A stretch of DNA of 7,591 nucleotides from Bacteroidota bacterium (GTDB lineage Bacteria; Bacteroidota; Bacteroidia; Bacteroidales; VadinHA17). Where the stretch lies: the NCBI GenBank assembly GCA_030611395.1, contig JAUWPX010000060.1, positions 1 through 7,591 of the forward strand, read 5' to 3'. Position numbers and translations under genes: made by a program. Positions 1 through 5,055 of this stretch are shown piece by piece (the first letter of the stretch is position 1; each line of letters opens with the position of its first letter). A model generated the notes under the pieces. That model was not told the DNA's origin. It saw nothing but the letters and a program-made list of their open reading frames with translations, and did not search any database.

Positions 1-249
1 TGTGCTGTAAACTTTTTTGGCCTCATTTTCCTTTGAAGCAAACCTGAAATATCCCGTCTCCATTCCATAGGTCAGAATAACAAGCAAAACCACCATATAA
101 GCATATAACTCAGTTACTACGCCATATTCTCCCGTGTCAAATATCCTTGTATAAAAAGGCGTTAAAAGGGCATAGTTTAGAAACCTTGGAACAATTGTTC
201 CTAAGCCATAAATAGCAGTTTGTCCGACCAGTTTACGTATTTGCTCCAA
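1..249 (-). CDS. Polysaccharide/LPS flippase (Wzx-like, MOP superfamily), N-terminal fragment
   Basis: This is the first 83 codons of a gene that runs off the left edge of the window. The peptide begins (M/L)EQIRKLVGQTAIYGLGTI. It continues with a hydrophobic stretch at about residues 9-36, an amphipathic EYGVVTELYAY segment (41-51), a second hydrophobic stretch (52-63), and then GMETGYFRF. This matches the N-terminus of Bacteroidota 'lipopolysaccharide biosynthesis' or oligosaccharide flippases, multi-helix inner-membrane proteins that move lipid-linked sugars across the membrane. The start is taken as TTG at 249-247: an in-frame TAA lies at 261-259, there is no ATG between, and the family motif begins a few residues in. 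No Shine-Dalgarno is visible. The gene diverges from the PPIase gene across 89 bp. The family call is good; the substrate cannot be told from this fragment. Confidence 0.85.
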   Translation of the reverse strand, partial: MEQIRKLVGQTAIYGLGTIVPRFLNYALLTPFYTRIFDTGEYGVVTELYAYMVVLLVILTYGMETGYFRFASKENEAKKVYST

Positions 250-338
250 AATAAAAACTTAAGATTTTTTCAATCTATTTGTGAAACTATGTTCTAATAT
301 ATCTTAATTTTACATTGTTAATAGAAACTTTAAAAATA

Positions 339-1169
339 ATGAAAAGATTTGTATTCCCTTTTTTAATATTTTCAACTATTACTTTTTTCGCCACTTCATG
401 TTCTTTTTCCCTTAACGGATCAAAAGAAAATATTATTATTATTGAAACAACTTTGGGCACCATCAAGGTAAGGCTTTATAACGAAACTCCCTTACACCGT
501 GATAATTTTATTAAGCTTGTCAAAGAGGGTTATTATAACGGACAATCGTTCCACAGGGTTATTAACAATTTTATGATACAGGCAGGCGATCCCGCTACCA
601 GAGCAAATTCTACTCCGGAAGAAAAAAAGAACAATGGGCCCGGGTATACTATTCCTGCAGAATTTTATCCTTCATTGTTTCATAAAAAAGGGGTTATTGC
701 TGCAGCCCGTGAAGGCGACAATACTAATCCTGAGAAAAGATCTTCCGGCTCACAATTTTATATTGTTCAGGGTAAAATTTTTAGTGACTCTGAACTTGAT
801 CAGGTTGAAAAGCGCATTAACGATCAAAATAAACAAGCTTTATTCTTTAAATACATCAATGAAGAAAAAGAAAAGGCTATTGCAAATGAGGAACTAATTG
901 ATTACGCTAAAATTCAACAGACGGCCACTCTTTCGCTTCAAAAAGATATCAAAAAGACACCTGTTTTCTCTATACCTCCTGAACAAAGAGCTGTTTACAA
1001 GTCTCTTGGCGGAACACCACACCTTGATGGTTCTTATACTGTTTTTGGTGAGGTTATAGAGGGTATTGAAATTATTGACAAAATTGCCGGTGTAAAAACT
1101 TCTGACAGCGACAAACCAATGATAGATATTTACATTATTAAAATGAAGTTGTCCCGATCCTGGTTTTAG
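339..1169 (+). CDS. Cyclophilin-type peptidyl-prolyl cis-trans isomerase, lipoprotein with central insertion
   Basis: A 276-residue cyclophilin that catalyses cis-trans isomerisation of X-Pro bonds, probably membrane-anchored in the periplasm. Residues 1-20 form a lipoprotein signal peptide with lipobox ATSC (Cys21). The ATG at 339 was preferred over an in-frame TTG at 315, which would put eight residues ahead of the basic MKR start. Cyclophilin motifs are clear: FHRVI (Arg73, the catalytic Arg55 of human CypA), FMIQAGD (78-84), SGSQFYI (136-142) and LDGSYTVFGEV (229-239). A charged, largely helical insertion of about 75 residues (148-222) separates SQFYIVQG from the TPHLDG strand. The CypA Trp121 position is His228 and His126 is Tyr233; such changes are common in bacterial cyclophilins. 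pheS begins 37 bp downstream on the same strand, so co-transcription is likely. From memory, similar insertions occur in Bacteroidota homologues, so this is probably a lineage feature. Confidence 0.93.
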   Translation: MKRFVFPFLIFSTITFFATSCSFSLNGSKENIIIIETTLGTIKVRLYNETPLHRDNFIKLVKEGYYNGQSFHRVINNFMIQAGDPATRANSTPEEKKNNGPGYTIPAEFYPSLFHKKGVIAAAREGDNTNPEKRSSGSQFYIVQGKIFSDSELDQVEKRINDQNKQALFFKYINEEKEKAIANEELIDYAKIQQTATLSLQKDIKKTPVFSIPPEQRAVYKSLGGTPHLDGSYTVFGEVIEGIEIIDKIAGVKTSDSDKPMIDIYIIKMKLSRSWF

Positions 1170-1206
1170 CTTTTTTTAACACTTTTTTATTTTATGTCCA
1201 TAAATC

Positions 1207-2247
1207 ATGCAGGAAAGAATAAATAAATTAAAATCTGAAGTAGGTAGTTTTGCTACTGATAATATTAATGATCTGGAAAATTTCAGGGTCCGGTTTCTCG
1301 GGAAGAAAGGTTTTATCCCCCTTCTCTTTTCTGATTTTGCCTCTGTTTCTTCCGACCAAAAACGCAAATATGGAAAACTAATAAATGATCTTAAAAATTT
1401 AACTATTGAAAAGATCACCACCTTAAAAACCATCCTTGAAGAAAAATCATTTTCAGTATCAAATACCGATTTAACTCTTCCCGGAGATTCCTTTTCGGTT
1501 GGCTCCCGTCATCCTATATCTATTGTAAGAAATAGTATAATAGATATTTTTACACGTATTGGATTTATAATATCGGAAGGTCCTGTAATTGAAGATGATA
1601 ATCATGTTTTTTCTAAATTAAATTTCCCTCCCGAACATCCTGCCCGTGATATGCAGGATACATTTTTTATCGAAAAGGAACAATCTGAAAACACAAATAA
1701 TTTTGATATACTACTTCGAACTCACACTTCATCAGTTCAGGTCAGGGATATGGAAAACTCAAGCCCTCCTATCAGGACAATTTCTCCGGGCAGGGTTTTT
1801 CGCAATGAGGCAATAACTGCAAGAGCACATTGTATTTTTCATCAGGTTGAAGGTTTATATATTGACACCAATGTCTCTTTTGCTGATCTTAAACAAACAT
1901 TATTGTATTTTGCAAAGGAAATGTTCGGGCAAGACACTAAAATTCGCTTAAGACCGTCTTACTTCCCGTTTACGGAACCCTCCGGAGAAATGGATGTTTC
2001 ATGCCTTATATGTGGCGGCAAGGGTTGTGCGGTATGTAAACATACCGGTTGGGTAGAAATTCTGGGTTGTGGGATGGTTGACCCAAATGTTTTAGATAAC
2101 TGCAATATAGACAGTAAGAAATATACGGGTTTTGCTTTTGGTATGGGAGTTGAAAGAATTGCACAGCTTAAGTATAAGGTAAACGACCTTCGATTATACT
2201 TTGAAAATGATATTCGTTTTCTCAGTCAGTTTCAAGCCTCTATATAA
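1207..2247 (+). CDS. pheS: Phenylalanine--tRNA ligase alpha subunit
   Basis: The catalytic alpha subunit (346 aa, full length for the family) of the cytoplasmic alpha2-beta2 phenylalanyl-tRNA synthetase, which charges tRNA-Phe. The N-terminal ~90 residues are the charged helical tRNA-binding arm (RVRFLGKKG at about 28-36). Class II core motifs follow: GPVIEDDNHVFSKLNFP-type sequence, motif 2 GRVFRNEAITARAH (195-208) continuing to FHQVEGLYID, and motif 3 GFAFGMGVERIAQLKY (308-323). Between FTEPSGEMDV and GWVEILGCGMVDPNVL lies a four-cysteine knuckle, C266-x2-C269-x4-C274-x2-C277, absent from E. coli PheS and probably metal-binding. I recall it from Bacteroidota PheS. The beta subunit gene (pheT) is not in the window, and the next gene downstream is convergent, so pheS and pheT are unlinked here. 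The ATG at 1207 gives the expected N-terminus; no strong Shine-Dalgarno precedes it. Confidence 0.98.
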   Translation: MQERINKLKSEVGSFATDNINDLENFRVRFLGKKGFIPLLFSDFASVSSDQKRKYGKLINDLKNLTIEKITTLKTILEEKSFSVSNTDLTLPGDSFSVGSRHPISIVRNSIIDIFTRIGFIISEGPVIEDDNHVFSKLNFPPEHPARDMQDTFFIEKEQSENTNNFDILLRTHTSSVQVRDMENSSPPIRTISPGRVFRNEAITARAHCIFHQVEGLYIDTNVSFADLKQTLLYFAKEMFGQDTKIRLRPSYFPFTEPSGEMDVSCLICGGKGCAVCKHTGWVEILGCGMVDPNVLDNCNIDSKKYTGFAFGMGVERIAQLKYKVNDLRLYFENDIRFLSQFQASI

Positions 2248-2251
2248 AGAA

Positions 2252-2283
2252 GTTGAGTAGGTGAGTAGTTGAGTAGGTGAGTA
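2252..2283. repeat. Perfect 16-bp tandem duplication (two copies)
   Basis: The unit GTTGAGTAGGTGAGTA occurs twice without a gap (2252-2267 and 2268-2283), starting 5 bp after the pheS stop codon. Each unit is itself two related octamers, GTTGAGTA and GGTGAGTA, so the block reads as four 8-bp steps. It lies in the convergent spacer between pheS and the OsmC gene and codes for nothing recognisable. It has no dyad symmetry and is not a terminator. Confidence 0.9.
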
Positions 2284-2297
2284 AGGAAGAATTAAGA

Positions 2298-2361
2298 GTT
2301 TATAAGTGTATAAGTTTATAAGTTTAGGGGTTAAGAAGTTTAGGGGTTAAGAAGTTGGGAA
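2298..2361. repeat. 8-bp-period degenerate tandem array (eight units)
   Basis: Eight consecutive octamers, all starting with GT, fill this stretch. Three are GTTTATAA-like (2298, 2306, 2314), then GTTTAGGG and GTTAAGAA alternate twice (2322-2353), and GTTGGGAA closes the block (2354-2361). The last five units also form a 16-bp higher-order period. The array is separated from the 16-bp duplication at 2252-2283 by 14 bp of similar purine-rich sequence, so the two probably belong to one eroded array. Function unknown; see findings. Confidence 0.85.
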
Positions 2362-2392
2362 CATATCTATTTTAGGTAGCCCAGTAAATCGT

Positions 2393-2419
2393 ACAAATAA
2401 ACTCATCAACAAATAAACT
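2393..2419. repeat. 11-bp direct repeat, period 16
   Basis: ACAAATAAACT occurs at 2393-2403 and again at 2409-2419, with 5 bp between. The 16-bp period equals that of the array at 2252-2283, although the sequence differs. It lies in the same convergent spacer. On the opposite strand the unit reads AGTTTATTTGT, loosely resembling the GTTTATAA octamers upstream. No coding or hairpin role is evident. Confidence 0.7.
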
Positions 2420-2425
2420 TTCACC

Positions 2426-2473
2426 AGTCACTTCAAACCTTAGGCATTTTAGTCACTTCTTTATTCAGTCACT
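2426..2473. repeat. AGTCACT direct repeats ending inside the OsmC gene 3' end
   Basis: AGTCACTTC occurs at 2426-2434 and 2451-2459 (period 25), and a shorter AGTCACT lies at 2467-2473. The last copy falls within the final codons of the OsmC-family gene, so the repeat straddles its stop codon at 2461-2463. This could reflect local duplication that shifted the end of the reading frame. With only three short copies, chance remains possible. Confidence 0.5.
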
Positions 2474-2883
2474 ATTATTTTTATCTCGTATGTTATTTCC
2501 ATTGCTTTCGCGTAGCTATAACTTACACCGCAATACTTGTCTTGTGAAAGACTTATTGCCTTTTCCAGCTTCTTCAGGGGCAGGTCCTTTCCTGTAAATT
2601 CGTATGTTATATGCATTTTGTAGAAATGTTTGGGATGGTTTTCCGTTAATTCACCATCAACTTTCACATTAACCGTTTTGAAATTTATTCTCATTTTCCT
2701 TAAAATTGACACTACATCCATAGCGGTACATCCTCCAAGGGCGGCAAGCATTAATGGTTTTGGCCTGGGTCCTTTATTCCCACCCCCAACTTTTTCGTCT
2801 GCATCTAAAATAATTTTGTGCCCGTTCACTTCTGTCTCAAAACACATTTTTTCCTTAAATGATATATTTACTGATTCCTTCAT
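2461..2883 (-). CDS. OsmC/Ohr-superfamily protein (YhfA-like), predicted thiol peroxidase-type
   Basis: A complete 140-residue OsmC-fold protein. The two cysteines that define the superfamily active site are present: Cys52 in LAALGGCTAMDVVSIL at the start of the long central helix, and Cys118 in SQDKYCGVSYSYAKAMEI. The GGGNKGPRPKPLML segment (33-46) is the usual lead-in. Superfamily members reduce organic hydroperoxides through this Cys pair. The sequence fits the general OsmC/YhfA group better than Ohr, and substrates of that group are poorly known. It is cytoplasmic, with no signal peptide or membrane segment. The ATG at 2883 is the natural start and the preceding sequence is AT-rich without a Shine-Dalgarno. 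A Crp/Fnr-family regulator is transcribed divergently 111 bp away, which suggests shared control by redox or oxygen state (inference). Confidence 0.93.
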   Translation of the reverse strand: MKESVNISFKEKMCFETEVNGHKIILDADEKVGGGNKGPRPKPLMLAALGGCTAMDVVSILRKMRINFKTVNVKVDGELTENHPKHFYKMHITYEFTGKDLPLKKLEKAISLSQDKYCGVSYSYAKAMEITYEIKIIVTE

Positions 2884-2913
2884 TAATTATGATTTTTTAT
2901 TACATATATATCA

Positions 2914-2932
2914 GCAAAATTAATATTTTAGC
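2914..2932. promoter_or_regulatory. Imperfect AT-rich palindrome, possible Crp/Fnr-type operator
   Basis: The core has arms AAAAT (2916-2920) and ATTTT (2925-2929) around TAAT. This 5-4-5 layout is the one used by Crp/Fnr dimers. Flanking GC and GC dinucleotides extend it with one bulged base. It lies between the OsmC and Crp/Fnr genes and overlaps the candidate -7 element of the OsmC promoter. Against it: the half-sites lack the GA step that the Glu/Arg recognition pair of this family usually reads, and AT-rich palindromes arise by chance. Confidence 0.25.
2915..2922 (-). promoter_or_regulatory. Candidate Bacteroidota -7 promoter element for the OsmC gene
   Basis: On the minus strand this reads TAATTTTG, a full match to the Bacteroidota -7 consensus TAnnTTTG. 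It lies 31 bp upstream of the OsmC start codon, which would give a leader of roughly 25 nt. No convincing TTG-type -33 element occurs about 19-21 bp further upstream, so the promoter is only half supported. Confidence 0.35.
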
Positions 2933-2950
2933 AATAAATTAGTATTTAAT

Positions 2951-2972
2951 AGTGAGTAAGAAGTGAGTAATA
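2951..2972. repeat. 11-bp tandem duplication upstream of the Crp/Fnr gene
   Basis: AGTGAGTAAGA (2951-2961) is followed directly by AGTGAGTAATA (2962-2972), a 10/11 match. The heptamer GTGAGTA within it is the same one found in the repeat after pheS (2261-2267, 2277-2283). It ends 22 bp before the Crp/Fnr start codon, so it could fall in the promoter or leader of that gene. Confidence 0.7.
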
Positions 2973-2994
2973 GTATAATCCTAATATCTAGTAA

Positions 2995-3699
2995 ATGAAT
3001 AATAGTTCATACATACCGGATTGTAATGATTGTTCTTTATTGTATCATTCTGTATTTAAGCACCTGAAAAAGGAAGAACTCGACCGCATTAACTATGAAA
3101 AAGAATGTTATTCTTACAAAAGAGGAAAGACATTATATAATGAGGGAAGCCGTATTAACGGCTTTTATTGTATCAATAAAGGTATTATTAAAATTTACAA
3201 AACAGGTTTGGATGGTAAGGGACAAATTATCCGTTTTGCAAAAAAGGGTGAAATAATTGCTTATCGTTCAGTATTAAGCAACGAGGTTGCATGTACTTCG
3301 GCAAAGGTAATTGAAGATGCGGTATTTTGTTTTATCTCTGGTGAGACGCTTGTTTCTCTAATTAAGAATAATGGTGATTTTTCTTTAGAATTGATTAAAC
3401 TAATATGCCTTGAACTGGGCGAAGCAAATTCTTATATCACTGATATTGCACAAAAAACCGTCAGGGCGCGACTTGCCGAAATTCTTATTCATCTTAAAAA
3501 TGAATTCGGTGTTAATAGTGATGGTGTTTTAAAAATCTCTCTTACCCGTGAAGAAATTGCCAATATTGTGGGAACAGCTACAGAATCTGTTATCAGGTTA
3601 TTGTCTGAATTTAAAAGCGATTCGTTAGTTGAATTAAACGGCAGGCAAATTAAAATCCTTGACGAACAAGAACTCAAAAGAATCGTTAACTTATTTTAA
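2995..3699 (+). CDS. Crp/Fnr-family transcriptional regulator
   Basis: A 234-residue cytoplasmic regulator with the standard two-domain layout. The N-terminal cyclic-nucleotide-binding-type beta barrel spans about residues 20-125 (FKHLKKEEL, GKTLYNEGSRINGFYCINKGIIKIYK, GEIIAYRSVLSNE). A dimerisation helix spans about 128-170. The C-terminal winged helix has SLTREEIANIVGTATESVIRLL (182-203), and Glu197 and Arg201 occupy the conserved DNA-contact positions of Crp/Fnr recognition helices. The barrel lacks the Arg-Ser phosphate-binding motif of cAMP receptors, so cAMP is an unlikely ligand. An N-terminal CNDC (Cys10, Cys13) resembles the start of an FNR iron-sulfur site, but the third closely spaced Cys is missing; other Cys are at 38, 59, 100, 112 and 138. 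Divergence from the OsmC-family gene suggests that gene as a target. Signal and regulon cannot be decided from sequence. Confidence 0.92.
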   Translation: MNNSSYIPDCNDCSLLYHSVFKHLKKEELDRINYEKECYSYKRGKTLYNEGSRINGFYCINKGIIKIYKTGLDGKGQIIRFAKKGEIIAYRSVLSNEVACTSAKVIEDAVFCFISGETLVSLIKNNGDFSLELIKLICLELGEANSYITDIAQKTVRARLAEILIHLKNEFGVNSDGVLKISLTREEIANIVGTATESVIRLLSEFKSDSLVELNGRQIKILDEQELKRIVNLF

Positions 3700-3763
3700 T
3701 TAAACGTAAATTTTGTCTTATCCTATAATTTGGTTGTTTATTCTTTTACTTTCTTGCATCCGC

Positions 3764-4021
3764 TTAATCAAGTATGTTATTTAGTATTACATAAACAATT
3801 AAACCAAATACTATCAGCCCTCCACTAATAATCAACATTTTATTGCTTTCAACCCTACTAAATTCTGATATTGCAAGTGTAACAACGCCTGCAATAATAA
3901 AAACAATACCAGAACGTTTAAAATATTCTTTCATCTGATGATTTTTTAATTTAAGGTAATATATTATATCAATCTTTAATGCTTCAAATATATACAAATT
4001 TGCCAGCCAAAACAATATCAT
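3764..4021 (-). CDS. Small two-helix membrane protein of unknown function
   Basis: I do not recognise a named family. The start codon at 4021 overlaps the ruvB stop as ATGA, giving 85 residues and probable translational coupling to ruvB. A second in-frame ATG at 3934 (residue 30) would give a compact 56-residue protein beginning MKEYFKRSGIVFIIAG, which looks like a tidier N-terminus: a short basic head, one helix (about 38-52), a polar turn with SRVESNK, and a second helix (about 63-82). With the longer start there is an additional weakly hydrophobic segment (MILFWLANLYIFEAL). Both membrane helices end close to the C-terminus at NNILD. Inner-membrane location is inferred from hydrophobicity. 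The upstream start was kept because of the overlap geometry, but the true start is uncertain. Confidence 0.65.
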   Translation of the reverse strand: MILFWLANLYIFEALKIDIIYYLKLKNHQMKEYFKRSGIVFIIAGVVTLAISEFSRVESNKMLIISGGLIVFGLIVYVILNNILD

Positions 4022-5043
4022 CTGAATAACAATCCTGTTCTGCCGGTATTTTTTTTACCAATATGTAAATATGCCCTCTCTGTTACTTCGCGTCCTCTTT
4101 GTGTTCTTTTAATATATCCCTCCTTTATTAAGAATGGTTCATATACCTCTTCAATGGTCCCGCCATCCTCACCAACAGCTGTTGCAATAGTAGATATTCC
4201 TACAGGACCACCATTAAATTTATCAATAATGGTAAATAGAATTTTATTGTCCATCTCATCCAGTCCATGCTGATCAATATTCAGCGCTTTTAGAGAATAT
4301 TTAGAAATTTCAATATCTATCTCACCGCTTCCTTTTACCTGAGCAAAATCTCTTATTCGTCTAAGCAACATATTTGCTATCCTGGGTGTTCCCCTGCTTC
4401 TTGAAGCAATTTCTACTGCAGCATCTTCACTAATATTGATTTTAAGTATATTAGCTGATCTTTTTACAATTGTTGTCAGAACCTTTTTATCATAGTATTC
4501 CATGTGAAAGCTAATTCCAAATCTTGCTCTTAGCGGGCTTGTAAGCAATCCGGATCTCGTTGTAGCACCCACAAGGGTAAACGGATTGAGTTCTAATTGA
4601 ACCGATCTTGCTCCCGGGCCTTTATCTATCATAATATCAATAAAGTAATCCTCCATTGCTGAATACAGGTATTCTTCTACTACAGGACTTAGGCGATGTA
4701 TTTCGTCTATAAAAAGCACATCTAATCTTTCAAGATTAGTGAGTAAACCCGCAAGATCTCCAGGTTTATCAAGAACCGGGCCTGAAGTAATTTTCATATT
4801 TACATCCATCTCGTTTGCAATTATGTATGCAAGAGTTGTTTTACCAAGTCCCGGCGGACCGTGCAGTAAAACATGATCTAATGCTTCTGATCTTTGCCTG
4901 GCAGCTTCTACAAATACTTTAAGATTGTCAATTACCTTATTCTGCCCTTTGAAATCACTAAATTCAATGGGACGAAGTTTTTTTTCATATTCGTTTTCTA
5001 CCTTTGAAAGTTTTTCTTTTCTTATATTTATTTTTTCATCCAT
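4018..5043 (-). CDS. ruvB: Holliday junction branch migration helicase RuvB
   Basis: The hexameric AAA+ motor (341 aa, normal length) that, with RuvA, drives branch migration of Holliday junctions during recombination and repair. Visible elements in order: the N-terminal RPIEFSDFKGQ lead (24-34), Walker A GPPGLGKTT (62-70), Walker B LFIDEIHRL (110-118), the RuvA-contacting beta-hairpin region (about 132-150), sensor 1 GATTRSG (159-165), arginine-finger segment LRARFG (171-176), sensor 2 region RGTPRIANMLLRRIRDFA, and the C-terminal winged helix (NGGPVGISTIATAVGEDGGTIE onward to REVTERAYLHIG). All key residues look intact. The ATG at 5043 lies 12 bp after the repeat-lipoprotein stop, and the ruvB stop overlaps the small membrane protein start, so the three are probably one transcript. 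ruvA and ruvC are not in the window, as is usual where ruvB is unlinked. Confidence 0.98.
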   Translation of the reverse strand: MDEKINIRKEKLSKVENEYEKKLRPIEFSDFKGQNKVIDNLKVFVEAARQRSEALDHVLLHGPPGLGKTTLAYIIANEMDVNMKITSGPVLDKPGDLAGLLTNLERLDVLFIDEIHRLSPVVEEYLYSAMEDYFIDIMIDKGPGARSVQLELNPFTLVGATTRSGLLTSPLRARFGISFHMEYYDKKVLTTIVKRSANILKINISEDAAVEIASRSRGTPRIANMLLRRIRDFAQVKGSGEIDIEISKYSLKALNIDQHGLDEMDNKILFTIIDKFNGGPVGISTIATAVGEDGGTIEEVYEPFLIKEGYIKRTQRGREVTERAYLHIGKKNTGRTGLLFR

Positions 5044-5055
5044 CCGGGATTTTTT

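Noticed and set aside
278..312. Possible PPIase promoter (TTTG at 278, TAATTTTA at 305)
   Set aside because: The -7 match is imperfect (final G missing) and the 23-bp spacing exceeds the usual 19-21 bp.
315..338. TTG start eight codons upstream of the PPIase ATG
   Set aside because: The ATG at 339 begins a well-formed lipoprotein signal peptide with a basic MKR head; the longer form would add residues with no family support.
634..897. Plus-strand reading frame inside the PPIase gene
   Set aside because: Out-of-frame shadow of a clear cyclophilin; no recognisable motif of its own.
1176..1433. Minus-strand reading frame over the pheS start
   Set aside because: Antisense to a well-conserved gene, with low-complexity composition and no motif.
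2252..2361. Possible CRISPR array
   Set aside because: Units are 8-16 bp, contiguous, without unique spacers, and there are no cas genes nearby.
2312..2420. Possible hairpin between AAGTTTAT (2312-2319) and ATAAACTT (2413-2420) as a pheS terminator
   Set aside because: Only 8 AT-rich pairs across a loop of more than 90 nt with no U-tract; better explained as chance between two repeats.
2630..2923. Plus-strand reading frame antisense to the OsmC gene
   Set aside because: The minus-strand frame has both catalytic Cys motifs; this one is its shadow.
3489..3677. Minus-strand reading frame inside the Crp/Fnr gene
   Set aside because: Antisense shadow across the helix-turn-helix coding region.
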